Assembly (NCBI GenBank): GCA_963995525.1
Contig: OZ023214.1
Location: 57,489,823 to 57,553,822, forward strand
DNA length: 64,000 nt
Reading direction: 5' to 3'
Source: Escarpia spicata
Taxonomy: Eukaryota > Annelida > Polychaeta > Sabellida > Siboglinidae
Shown: piece by piece, positions 42,648 through 53,804 of the stretch
Layout: every line of letters starts with the position of its first letter
Numbering within the stretch: position 1 is the stretch's first letter
Made by a program: the position numbers and the translations under genes
Notes under the pieces: generated by a model
Databases searched by the model: none
The model's input: only the letters and a program-made list of their open reading frames with translations
What the model was told of the DNA's origin: nothing

Positions 42648-43190
42648 TCTCCCCTGCCGATGGTAATACATGCAGCAACTGAACAAAATGGTCTGAGGAA
42701 TATTTTTGCAGCTAGCGATGGCAAATATCAATTTAACAAAACATGAGTTTTACTAGAAGAAAACAGATAACTCGCATTTGTCGTAAAATGCCCCTGAATA
42801 CACCAAATCAATCAACTGCAAAACAGGTAAAAACTTCATTGTACAAAAACGTGAAAAATTAAATCATCAATCCATTAGACAGGATAACTGAACAACTGGT
42901 GAGAAGCCGAACACGTGACTTCTGCTGTTGACAATATCGCCAGTTGATTGACATGGTGGCAGTCTATTCTGCTTCGTCAGTCTACATCCTGGACAGATAC
43001 ATGCACATGATGCAGGAACGCATTTTGGAAGGACATTTTCATTGCACAGGTATTTTCAAATGTTTTTCGTATTAGTTCTGAAACTGTTGCTGTTAGCAGT
43101 TTAGGTAAACCACAGCTGTCGAGTGTAGTAGCAGCATTCGCACGTAACTGTAGCAAGCTGCCACCACCGCCGGGTTTAAGAGAGTATTGT

Positions 43191-43292
43191 CTATGCGGTT
43201 GTCTGGCCATCAGCGGCCGGAGCGGCTGCCGGTGGTTGGTTGTTCTCAGCTGGTTCCACTTTGACAGTAGTTTCCTTTGGTGCGGCCGACTG
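43191..43292 (-). CDS. YBX1: Y-box protein exon 6 (C-terminus)
   Basis: Acceptor 'gttcgacag'. Encodes '[20 protein letters not shown]', then an Ala/Pro tail ending 'DGQTTA' and TAG at 43193-43191. The Ala/Pro-rich end resembles other invertebrate YBX proteins. Confidence 0.92.
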   Translation of the reverse strand, partial: QSAAPKETTVKVEPAENNQPPAAAPAADGQTTA

Positions 43293-46200
43293 CTGTCGAA
43301 CAAGGGCACATGACAGTAAGAGATACTGCACACAAATCATAACAAATAGGAGCTACCAAAACATCATACTACAAAGACGTTGTGAACTTGTATTGAAGAA
43401 GAAGATTTGGAGCATGGATTTTATTCTAATAATAAATTGTGGTTTATGTCTATACCATGCTTTATTAGACAGAATCAGCTCACCGAAAATTACTTAGCTC
43501 CCAATTATAAGTGATTTGTGCCATAATAGGTCGGGTGACACTGGTCATGTCATATGACAATGTGCCCCTACCTTACATGCATATTTACACGTGCTACATG
43601 TCTAGACAATTATGAGTGTGGTATGACTCCAGTCCACAGACTTTCCCTAGTTCAAATGCCAAGATTGCACCAACAAACAGGCTTTATGGGAAGGCTGTGC
43701 TCAGTGTGCTGGCAGCGAGACTATTCGTTGTTGAACCTCAAAGGAGCGCAGTTGGAGGTCTTTTGTTAGCATCAATTGGGCCACGGACCACAAGAATTGC
43801 ACTTTGTATAAAAAAAAACAGTCACGCTACAGGGGCCGGGCCGGTTTCATGAAGCGGCTAAGAACTTTCTTAACGCAAAGATGATGTAATTTAAGTACGC
43901 TTCATGAAACTGGCCCCTGGGGTCGGTTTCATGAAGCGTACGTAAAATTTACGCAACACTACATACAACAAACAAGCCTCACCTTATCACCATCGCCCTG
44001 TGCTTGTTGATCACCCTGCTTGTCACTATCACCACCTTCTCGGTTGGGTTTGCGAGCACGACGACGTGGACGATACGGACGTCGCTCCTTGTCGCCCGGT
44101 TGTTGGGCTTGTCCATCCTCGTCACCTCCTTGTTCTCCCTGTGGTGTGTTGTAAGAACGCCTTGGTCGGTAGAATCGGCGGTAGTATCGCTGGGGACCGC
44201 GACGCTGTGACCGCTGCTCGTTGTTCTGGTCACCCTCCTCAGCATTCGGCTGTTCGTCACCATCACCGTCCTGCTGGTTGCGGGGTGGGCCGCGGTATGG
44301 ATGCCGTGCTGGGCCCCAGTAGTAGCGTCTCCAGTATGGCCTGCGGCGTGGTGGGCCTCCTCGATTGTATTGGTTTCCTCCTCTTTGGGAACCCTGGCCT
44401 CCTTCACCACTGCTCTCGTCACCACTCTGTCCTCCCTCTCTAGTCTGTCAAGAATGCAAACAAGTTCATTATATGTCTAGGCAGCAGAGAACAGTTTGCC
44501 TAAAAGAAGTATTCACAAGTGCTGCTTTCTATGCTTTACATCCGACAGTACTTGCTCATGAGATGGGGCTGAGTTACATCTTGTCTGAATCCTCTCATCT
44601 CCCATCACAGATATACAAATTTTATACAACATGCAAGCCCCAAATTTGTTTATTAATTTACACAAATGAATGAATTTATAAACGTTCGGGAGCATATTAC
44701 AATGATAGGGCTAAACAACATGTTGAATGTCCACCAGGAATAGTTTGGTTATTTTCAAATTGAGAGCATAATGATGCAAAGTTCTAAGAAGCACATAAGT
44801 AATCAGTTGCACAATGGTCAAGCTAAAATCAAGCTGTGTAGGACTTAGCACCCACAACTAATGCAATATACAAACAAATATTGATGAAATGACAGAGGCC
44901 AACTTCAGCGCTTCAAGTAAACCTTCAGAAGCAAGAAATGAGGTGTTGATACCAAAAGTTGGGGGGATTATACATGGAAATAAAGAAATTCGATCATAAT
45001 TTAACAAAAGTTAGGATTTTGCACAATAACTTGCAGCATGTCTTTTTTAGTGTAACAAACAATATATCACATTGTAGAATGAAGCACATATTATTTATGC
45101 AACTAAACTATTTCACTGCACAAATTGACGTTGTTTCTTACTATTATTTTTAATAAAACATGAACTTTATTTTAAATCGCAAACCACTCATCTGCATTTC
45201 AAAAATTAGCTGGTTACTACAGTTATGGCAATGCAAATAGCGTATTGTCACGAATTACTTTCTTTTCACATTTTTACTATTAAATCTGCTTACCACCACA
45301 AATCTACCAGTAGGTTCCCATATTCTATTCAACTTACTTGGGATGATGGACGACGGGTACCACCACCACGGCGTCTTGGATACCAAGGTCGGTAACGCCT
45401 GCGGTCTGCAGCGTATTTGCTACCTTGCACAGAGTTGCCTTCTGGTCCAGTGACCTGAGCAGCCTCATTTCCCTTTTCGCCCTCAACTACATCAAATTCT
45501 ACTTTTTCACCATCGCCAACACTTCGCAGATATTTTCGCGGATTATTTTTTATGATGGCTGTCTGAAAGCATACAAGTACCATGATTCAGTATACAAAAA
45601 AATATGTCAGTCAGTAGCATTACCACATGAAAAATAAAAACTGCATTACCTAAACATGTTTTGTTATGCATGTAAACAGCTTCTTCTTCTGAAGTAAATG
45701 GTTTTTATTTCATGAAAATCGGACAACTACTGACAAAGTTATTAAGTTGGAAATGTTACTACCCCAGGGGTTTTCGTTGGAACGGTGAACATGAAAAATG
45801 ACAGATAGAATAGGGTCACAGTATTTCCAGGGTGTACCCCTATTTTACAATTTTTTTCATTGTTTTCACAACAGATAAGTAATTAATTGAGGTAATTACT
45901 TCAAATTTTGCATATATAGGTATTTTCACACGAGGAATTAATTTTTTGCATTTTCGTTGACCTAATTTGCATATTTCATGACCTAATTAGCATAATATGG
46001 TTGACATATTGAATCAGACTGTAACAAGATGCAATTCATGTCATGTCATTAATTGTTTAGAGTAAATTTTCAGGGTATCAGCAAATGTAATATATCTTGT
46101 TTCATTATAGTTAATTTCAATCCCAATTTTTTTGTCAAAATTGGTGCATCGTTAGCATAACTGTTTCATTGCTATCAATTAATTACCACAATTTGAATAA

Positions 46201-49200
46201 TTTGTGGGGTAATTTGCATAAAATAGCGGACATATTAAATGTAGAATCCCAATTTTTAAATACACATTTTTCCAAAAGCACAATTTATATTTGAGGCATG
46301 TTGTAAAATAGTACAGCACAAACATTTTCATTAGAACTCACTTAGTTTCCATTTACATAATTGATTAATGTAATTATCATAAAATAAAATGGCAGACATA
46401 GTAAATTTGGTATCCTCATTCATGTTATACATTTTTTCAAAAGCATTATCCATTTATCATTTAACGTTTAGCGCTTCTTATCAAAGTACTACATAAAGAG
46501 TTTAATTACTATCATTAGATGTCACTTCATTCCCACTTTGCATAATTAATGTATATACTACTTATACTTAGCAAAGTGAATTGTAGAAAGTGTCACGGAC
46601 CTGAGAGGTACCTGCATTTAAATACACAGAGTAATGAATAATTGCATCAACAACACAAATTTTATTGCTACAATAGCTATATAAACGTAGGAATATATAA
46701 TTATTAATATATAGTTATACACACCAATAATATAATTGTGGCAATAAATGAATATTATAATGGTGGAAATACCAATCTTAAGGCCAGACACCCCAGGTGA
46801 AATGGTGTTTTTTGACAAAAAATACTGAAAATGGTTTTCTGCCAGATTATTATACCTTTGTATGCATACTATCAATAAAGTTCACTTCTATGACAATTAC
46901 GTACCTCTAAGTGAGTTTTAATCATGGATCAAGCATGTTGATATCATGTAATGAAATCCATTATGCAATCTCTGACAGCTATTTTCTATAAAAAAAAATT
47001 CTTTTAATTTCTGCATTTGGAAACGGGATATCTCTTGGAATAATTCTGCTATATAAATAATGATTTCAGTGTTGCATTCAGCATATTCTACTGTGTGCAA
47101 TGATCAGACACTTTGTTAAGATCATGAATAGTTTGAAAGATATAACTATATCTGTTGCCAAAAAACAAGATTTGTTTTCGTATTTTACCAAAAAATTATT
47201 TAACAAATAAATACACATTTCAAAAAATGCTCTGATCATTTCACAATAGAATCTATAGAGAACATGGATTTGCAAGAATTATAACTATATATGGATTCAA
47301 TGAAAAATGGCAGTGTTTCCAAATTTGCGAATATTTGCTCAAAATGGTGGCCATTTTGTTTGTTACCAGTCTGGTTTTGGTCTGGCTGAAAAAAGTTCAA
47401 TATATATTTTACTCAGGGCAGAAAAAATTGAATTGTTTGCACGGATTAAAAAATAATCCTATCTACCTGCCGTGTCTGGCCTTAAACTGGCTAGTTATTA
47501 CTACTAGTAAGCAAACAACAAATGTAATAAGTTCTTATTTTATATTTAACAGAGTAAGGTTGGAATATAAGTTTATGAATTTTAAGTTTAAAATCAATTA
47601 AGTGTAGCCAGCGTACTGTGAATAGGGATTGCCTGTATGACAGCTAGGGGCCAAATCCGCCTAGTGGACAACCAGCGCAATGCGGTTGTCCGCCTGACAG
47701 ATATCCAGCGGCATGCTGACGTTACCAGGCGGATGTTACTATTTTTAGCACAGCATCACCGTCTGCGGTGGCGTTCTCGAAAACTGTGCAACTAAGTCGC
47801 ACAAAATGCGATTTCCGCACTTGTAAACCTTTTTAAAATATCACATAATATATATCATCTGAACAGTCTGAAACTGACACGTGGGTGTGTATATACACGA
47901 ACTTTAATTTTAAGCGATAACATTACAAAAAATTCATGCTTATACGATAATTCGACATACAACTTTTGTTTGGTTTAACGCGGAAACTTCGTGCAACGAC
48001 TGCAGTGAAGACGAATACGTCTTCTAATTGGTCAAGCAGATCTCATGACGATCCAAATAGGTTTACAAGTGTGGGTTTTCAATTTCAATTTTCCAAAACC
48101 GTACCGTCGCGGAGCGCCGTCGGCGTGACACTTTTGGCACACATCATCGCTCAATCAAATAAAGGAATACTTTTAAAAACTTTATGCCATTGTAAAGAAC
48201 TTTATCTTACCGTTCCAGTGATATTAAATATGTAGTATTTAACGCGGACTTAATGATGTAAGGGCTGCGTGACCGGTGACCTGTCGTAGTTTACCGTCAA
48301 AACTGGCCAGATCCAACAGCCGCGGCGGCCGCTGTGGTAATGCTACTGTCAGCAGTCAATTAAAACTATAAATAATCACTCCACAAGCAAAATAAAGACT
48401 ATTGTTTCAAAAAAGTCAGGGCCCTCGGATTCATACAATATGTCACAATACACTTACATTAGCCAAACATTTAAGTATTCTGCAGGATTTCTTTTTAAAT
48501 TGTGTAATTTGGGTTTTGAATCGTTACCATAAATGTTGAGATTTGAAGGAATGCAGAAACTTGGTGATACTGCCTCAAAACAACAACATATTTTCAGTTG
48601 CTTCATGATGATGAATGGAGTAAAAGCAAGATTTATAATTGTAATATTAAAAAAACACAAACTTCTTTTAGAAATTATTTGCTCAACCGCTAAAGCAGTT
48701 CTACCAATTTCATCCATATGTGAACATTTTACAGACAGGCAAAGCAGCTGGGTTAAATCAGAAGCTTAATGTACTCTGACCATTGAACACTAGCCCACTA
48801 ATGTTAGTGTTACTTGAGCATGGCCAGATAACAGACCCGGGCAAATTGTGCAGTGTAGTAGTACTGAAATGATTACTTACCTGGTGGACAAAGACGTCTT
48901 CTTTCGTATCATCTCTGAAAACACAAGCAATTAACAAATATTTAAGCATGCATGCAAAATCAATCAAACACAAAAGACTGAACAGCATCTTCATAAAGAA
49001 TTCACCTGATTAGATAAATTAGCAAAAATGCCCATCACCTTCGTAGAAGACAGTTGGGAGTAATATTTACAAAATGTGCTACAACGATCAACACCTTCAA
49101 AACAGCCCTGAAACAGGCTGTTTGTCCACATGGACAGCCTAAACTGATTGTGGACGGCCCATAATCAGCCAATCAGTCCACAAAGAGCCCTTGTGTTTAT

Positions 49201-52200
49201 TTTAATTATATACGACAAATTATTTCTGCAGGCATTGACATTAACACTGGCCCGATGCCTTTTTTGAAGCTATCGGGCCAGTTCAGGCCACCAGTTCTTA
49301 TATTTTACTGGCCCGACAGGCTACTGGTTTTGGGTTCTCAAAAGCCGCCGAGACGAAGCGGCGGTCACGGCACGACCGCATTGGTTATCAGATGCAGTTC
49401 GCCTGTATTCTTAGACCCGACTCAGTTATAGGACATTGTAAACATAACGTAGGTTCTTATGACGAGACTTTCCGCCGCGTGGTGATTGGAAGCTGCGTCG
49501 ACTTTAGAATTATGCACGCTCTTTCTTCTCTAGATATAAGAAAGGAATACAGCTTAAATCCAAATTTAACTAGTGGCTAAAATGACAGAAACCAAATGCA
49601 ATGCTGCGTCAGAAAAGGCAAGGTGAAGGCCACCTAGCGAATAAAATAGTCAAATGCCTTGATTGACCTGTACATGAAAGCAGCGTCAACTCAACTACCG
49701 ACTGACCAGCTGTCGTCACACTGGCCACCCTTTATTTAAACTTAGCAAATACTGTATATATGCATCCGAGTACACACTTGAACAATATTACAATATTGTT
49801 AGCTTTGGACATCTCACTTTGAACAATCAATATGTGTATAGTAACTTCTAACAACATTGTTAGTAAAATCATAAAAAAGACTAATAATGTTTTGTACCTC
49901 AGTATCAACGTATTTTTGACGGTAACACAAAATCCGGGCCAATAACTTTCACAGGCAGGCCACTAACTTTTCAAATCTACTGGCCCCCTGGGCCAGTGGA
50001 TTCAAAACCTTAATGTCAAGGCCTGACAGGCATATAAAATCTTGCTGATAACCTGCTATAATTACTGGTAACTGGTTAAAAGATCGATCTAACTTAAATT
50101 GCCTGACCAAATTAACCAATTCATGTGCCTGATTATAACATCTAAATACTGTGAAGTTCATCAACACACTTGAGAGATCAAAAACGTAGATGATTTCCAG
50201 CTTAAGTAGTCTGCAAGCTTAGAGGGGTGTGTCTGTACAAAATTCCTTCAAATTAGTGCTGACATGATGTCTCTGAAGAGCATGGAACAGACGCCGAGAT
50301 GCTTCTGAGTTCTGTGGTATCAACTGTTTATACTCTTGTAATTCTTTAATGCAAACATTGTAATTCTTATGCAAGGCCGATAATCATGAGGTGTTAAACC
50401 AGTGAAGCATTCCATCTTTATAGTAATCAGAAAGGCATGGCCAATGGTTTTAATTAAAGGAAAACAAAATAAGGCATTAGCTAAAATCCTTTTTCCATGT
50501 CTACACAAAGTTTAACCTTGTAGGTAACATTTGACATTAAAAAAATTCAGAAAAATACATTTGTAGCATCAATTCAATTTTAAACCCGTCTGTGTAGCGA
50601 TTCCCACGGAAAATTAAAATTGAATGAGCTAGGCGATCACATGGTATCGGGACGTCACTTATGACCCACACTCGCATCAGGCCGACCCTTTCCATGCATT
50701 CAGAGCATGTTTACAAGTATAGCTTTTGGGTCGAAATGAGCGTCAGAATGAGTTATTGTGCAATATTCCAATGAAATACAAACACTAGTCATCATAGTGG
50801 AACAAGCAGTTATCTTACCGTTCCACATGAATCCAATTTTATTCAAAACAATGAATGCGAATGGGCGCTACAAGTCGACTAGGTTTCGCCGAGCTTGGGC
50901 TCGTTTTCAGAATAATTACATTGAATGCAACCAATGAGAGATAATCTACACTAATAAACATACATAGCAAAAATATATTGTATCCAGCTACAGAAAGTAA
51001 TGTGTATAATCTCATATCACTAGAATATCGATGTACGAAGGAGTTGTACAATTTATCACAACAGCTTAAATCAGTCAGTGAATTTCTATCGGTCCTGTTA
51101 GCTCAGTTGGTAAAGGCGTTGGTTCCTTGGCATTTATTTTGCAATCGGGCGACACCGGTTCAATCCCCACACCGAACCATTGATTTTTTTACTCTTTTTT
51201 TGGTTTATGTTTTCACCAAGTAACATAAACCAAATCATTTTTATACTATGATGCACTGTTTGTAAGTATTTTTTAAAATTTTTGTAATAATTATTTATTC
51301 GCCATTCGCATTCATTGTTTTGAATAAAATTGGATTCACGTGGAACCGTAAGATAACTGTTTGTTCCTCTATGATGACTAGTGTTTGTATTACATCGGAT
51401 TATTGCACAATAACTCATTCTGACGCGCGTTTCGACCCAAAAGCTATACTTGTAAACATGCTCTGAATGCATGGAAAGGGTCGACCTGATGCGAGTGTGG
51501 GTCATAAGTGACGTCACATCTCGGCATCCCGAAAAGCGTGCCAAAAATATGCATATTCGAAAATGTCCGGATGCGCAGCATTAAATGTGGAATTTCTAAT
51601 TCATTGATTTTTTTGATTGTTTTTGGCTTGGTGGACATGGAAATAGATAGCAGGATGTAATATAACATGAATTCAATCCATAGATGTGTTTATTCCCTTT
51701 AAATGGGGTCGACTCAACAACTTTTTTGTATATACTGGTGCGTGTACAAATCATACGTCCTAATGTGTTATGTAGTTTTAACAAAAACTTGACATCCTAT
51801 CTGCATTGTGTAAATTGCTTTGTTGCCAGAACGTGCTACAGTACGAGATCAAACAGACGGTGTATTAAAATAGGCTAAGTGTTAGAAGATAACATTTTAA
51901 TGACATGGCACAGATTTTTCTGTTGTGAATATTCTTAGTCTTATAACAAAGACTGAAAGCTAAACTTAAAAAACTAAATGTCTAAATTGTGTTACTTATT
52001 ATGTCGTTTAACTAATTATTATTACTTTGTTTTTAACTTAGACCTATTCTATGCAATGCATTAGTGTCCTGGTATGTACTTGTTCATTTAACATAATCAC
52101 TAAAAACTGTTGAACAATTTTACTGCCAATCGGATGTCCACAGACATAACACACGAGGTAGAAGCCTAAGAAGGCACAACTAACCTATTTATGAAGCCAT

Positions 52201-52575
52201 ATCCGCTTTTCACGTTGAACCATTTCACGGTACCGGTGACCTTGGTGGCTAAAATAAAATAACCAATATATAGTTGATTGTTACATACGTGGACAATTAT
52301 AATGTATTACAAGTACGAACCATCTCAACCAATACACTGAAGTAACTTTCAGTTTGCCAGACAATCAAACAGTGAAGCAACATTCCCAGCATGGTTCTGC
52401 TGTTAGCCGGTCTCGGCCGTGAGCGACGCTCGCGTCTCAACTAGTCGAAGACACGAGGGTTTGCTGTCAAGTGCCAACAAATCGAATATTTTGCCGAAAT
52501 ACAAATATATTTACCGATCACTTTTTTGTCAGGATTAGGCGGTTTCTCCTCCTCTGGTTTTTCGGAGTCGGACAT
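43191..52575 (-). CDS. YBX1: Y-box binding protein (cold-shock domain), six exons
   Basis: Complete gene for a 315-aa nucleic-acid-binding protein that packages mRNA and tunes its translation, mostly cytoplasmic, with possible nuclear roles. Coding exons on the minus strand: 52575-52515, 52248-52185, 48914-48881, 45562-45338, 44444-43983, 43292-43191. All have GT-AG borders and the phases join without a break (948 nt including stop). Start '[13 protein letters not shown]'. Cold-shock domain at about residues 22-95 with '[17 protein letters not shown]' (RNP1 GYGFIN) and 'EDVFVHQ' (RNP2), then '[20 protein letters not shown]'. The C-terminal half alternates Arg/Tyr-rich basic and Asp/Glu/Gln-rich acidic islands, as in vertebrate YBX proteins (about 324 aa). 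It runs tail to tail with eIF4G. Confidence 0.97.
43830..43950. mobile_element. 90-bp palindromic MITE
   Basis: CAGGGGCC...CCGGTTTCATGAAGC at the left is matched by GCTTCATGAAACTGGCCCCT at the right (ends 43919). It is followed at once by a third partial copy, 'gggtcggtttcatgaagcgt'. In the intron just downstream of Y-box exon 5. Confidence 0.75.
43983..44444 (-). CDS. YBX1: Y-box protein exon 5 (charged islands)
   Basis: 154 codons, phase 0. Acceptor 'cttgacag', donor 'aag|gtgagg'. Arg/Tyr/Pro-rich stretches ('[13 protein letters not shown]', '[11 protein letters not shown]', '[13 protein letters not shown]') alternate with Gly/Gln/Asp/Glu stretches. The correct frame differs from two other long open frames here, which are composition shadows. 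Confidence 0.96.
44445..46777. other. Y-box introns around exon 4, no other feature
   Basis: AT-rich introns (44445-45337, 45563-46777) without recognised repeats. The second has several weakly similar 'taatttgcatAa' stretches. Confidence 0.5.
45338..45562 (-). CDS. YBX1: Y-box protein exon 4 (CSD end and basic region)
   Basis: 75 codons, phase 0. Acceptor 'tgctttcag', donor 'caa|gtaagt'. Encodes '[20 protein letters not shown]', '[12 protein letters not shown]' and '[12 protein letters not shown]', the end of the cold-shock domain and the first basic island. Confidence 0.97.
46778..47485. mobile_element. TTAA-flanked MITE, family B copy 2
   Basis: 700-bp insert in the intron between Y-box exons 3 and 4. 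Same termini 'GGCCAGACACC...' and '...GTGTCTGGCC' with TTAA on each side. Diverged from copy 1 by indels, with extra sequence around 47060-47240. No coding capacity. Confidence 0.87.
47655..47734. other. nested hairpin motif
   Basis: An 8-bp outer stem ATCCGCCT/AGGCGGAT (47655-47662 and 47727-47734) encloses a perfect 8-bp inner hairpin GGACAACC/GGTTGTCC (47666-47673 and 47684-47691). It lies in the large Y-box intron, 170 bp past the TTAA family B element. Confidence 0.5.
47735..48880. other. Y-box intron, uncharacterised
   Basis: Contains a GC-rich patch with 'cagccgcggcggccgctg' at about 48319. No coding motif or clear element border. Confidence 0.5.
48881..48914 (-). CDS. YBX1: Y-box protein exon 3 (CSD, RNP2)
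   Basis: A 34-nt micro-exon. Acceptor 'gtgttttcag', donor 'cag|gtaagt'. Encodes '[11 protein letters not shown]', completing the split Arg codon from exon 2. The same micro-exon occurs in animal YBX genes. Confidence 0.97.
49229..50025. mobile_element. CAGGC...GCCTG inverted-repeat element (hAT-like?)
   Basis: Ends CAGGCATTGACATTAA and TTAATGTCAAGGCCTG, with many subterminal 'CTGGCCC' motifs near both ends (for example 49246, 49263, 49301, 49993). Short inverted ends plus clustered subterminal repeats resemble hAT elements, but no matching 8-bp duplication is visible. No coding capacity. In Y-box intron 2. Confidence 0.6.
50645..51525. mobile_element. long inverted-repeat element around a Pol III-like module
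   Basis: Left arm about 50650-50868 and right arm about 51298-51522 are complementary over about 220 bp (for example 'gacgtcacttatgacccaca' at 50650 against 'gggtcataagtgacgtcaca' at 51499; 'attcattgttttgaataaaa' at 51310 against 'ttttattcaaaacaatgaat' at 50838). The loop of about 430 bp contains the tRNA-like module at 51091. In Y-box intron 2. Confidence 0.8.
51089..51200 (+). tRNA. tRNA-like Pol III module (tRNA pseudogene or SINE head)
   Basis: 'TTAGCTCAGTTGGTAAAGGC' fits an A box and GGTTCAATCCC a B box. TCGGT at 51089 can pair with ACCGA at 51171, followed by ACCA, and T-runs at about 51184 and 51194 could terminate Pol III. The D and T stems are imperfect and the anticodon arm is too long and unpaired, so an intact tRNA is unlikely. 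Confidence 0.45.
52185..52248 (-). CDS. YBX1: Y-box protein exon 2 (CSD, RNP1)
   Basis: 64 nt. Acceptor 'attttattttag', donor 'aatag|gttagt'. Encodes '[20 protein letters not shown]', the most conserved part of the cold-shock domain. Confidence 0.97.
52515..52575 (-). CDS. YBX1: Y-box protein exon 1 (start codon)
   Basis: ATG at 52575-52573 opens '[20 protein letters not shown]'. Donor 'atcg|gtaaat'. An acidic N-terminus is typical of the family. This ATG was chosen because no upstream in-frame coding continues into the promoter-like region. Confidence 0.93.
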
Positions 52576-52689
52576 GGCTTTTGGATGGTAAAAAGGTGTT
52601 ACACGGTGTCCTTCTGGTCACTGGACTCCTCGCAGCAGCTTGCTTTTGTTCTGACTGCCAAAGATGGCTTCCTGACACGGCCCTAAGAA

Positions 52690-52760
52690 CGCTGCCGTCT
52701 CTAATCCTGATTGGTTAATTTCATTTGACGTCACACATTCCACAATTTGATTGGCTACGC
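52690..52760 (-). promoter_or_regulatory. Y-box gene promoter: Y-box, CRE, second CCAAT
   Basis: 115-185 bp upstream of the start codon. CTGATTGGTTAA at 52707-52718 fits the Y-box consensus exactly (inverted CCAAT). TGACGTCA at 52726-52733 is a perfect cAMP-response element. TGATTGGCTA at 52748-52757 is a second inverted CCAAT. No TATA box is evident, which fits a housekeeping gene. NF-Y is the best-known binder of this motif. Confidence 0.75.
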
Positions 52761-53566
52761 GTGTTGCAAATGGCTAAACCCTTTTTCAAAATGGGTTTAG
52801 TTTCTAGGAGTTTTCTCTATTCTCAATCTTATTGAAAGTGCGCGTTTCCAAAATGTTAGCACAAGTTTTAAGACAAAATAAACGATCTCTCACAGATTAT
52901 CTTGAAACATTTAGATTTTAAAGTAACATTTGGTACGAGTTACATACAATGTTAAGTTCCCAAGAAATCAGTTACACTTCACAAAGAACACTTGAAGTCT
53001 TTCTTATAAAGTTTTACCTTATTACATGACAACAGTATAACTATAGCTAGTTCAGTGTATTCAGAACGTTTCCGTAAGTTATCTGGATATTATCAACGTA
53101 CAATAAGCCGTTCAATAATATAGGATATGTTACATACGCTGAAAGTAATGGTTACAATGCTTTTAAACTGAACACTAGTTTTGAAATGAAGCAGTATTTT
53201 CGCGCGAAAATATTGTTTGCCAATAAAAAATGAATGGCTTTCCAATGCCGATAAATGTGTAGTGGTCGAGTTATCATACGATTCTTCCCAGCTATAACAA
53301 TTTCACGTCGTATAGCGACGTTGCCACGACAGCATCTAAACGTACGTCGTGTGCAGTTGGGTTTGCCCCATTCAGTGGAGTACTCGTACGGGGGCAGCTG
53401 GTGTGTAGCGTTTGCGGCGAGCGGTCGGCAGGGAAGCATACGGGCAAACGTTCACTAATGAGTCAGGTTATACGTTTTCACGGTTTATTATATGCGGAAA
53501 ACCCTACAAATACAAGATCTAATACACAATATATGGCTATGGCTGCTAAATACTACCCGGTTATAA
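52761..53566. other. upstream of Y-box gene, no gene recognised
   Basis: AT-rich then moderately GC-rich near 53260-53450. Open frames on both strands there show no known motif. Confidence 0.5.
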
Positions 53567-53800
53567 ATGTCAGAACGATAGGTTCAGACGGCGGCGGTTA
53601 TTACAGCAACCGAATTGTAACCGATATATTCTAAATGTCAGAACGATAGGTTCAGACGACGGTGGCTTATACACAGCAACCGAATTATAGATGTCAGAAC
53701 GATAAGTTCAGACGACGGCGGCTTATACACAGCAATCGAATTATAGATGTCAGAACGATAAGTTCAGACGGCGGCGATTTATATGCAGCAACCGAGTTAC
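53567..53800 (+). repeat. four tandem repeats of 56-66 bp
   Basis: Four copies beginning 'atgtcagaacgata' and containing 'ggttcagacgRcggYg' then 'cagcaaccgaatt'. Upstream of the Y-box gene, directly abutting the candidate exon at 53805. Confidence 0.93.
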
Positions 53801-53804
53801 TCAC

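Noticed and set aside
43979..44443. Two other ~148-codon frames over Y-box exon 5
   Set aside because: The frame that joins exons 4 and 6 in phase encodes the typical Arg/Tyr and Gly/Gln islands; the others are shadows of a low-complexity exon.
51089..51175. Functional tRNA gene
   Set aside because: A and B boxes are good, but the acceptor, D and T stems mispair and the anticodon arm is not formed, so a pseudogene or SINE head is more likely.
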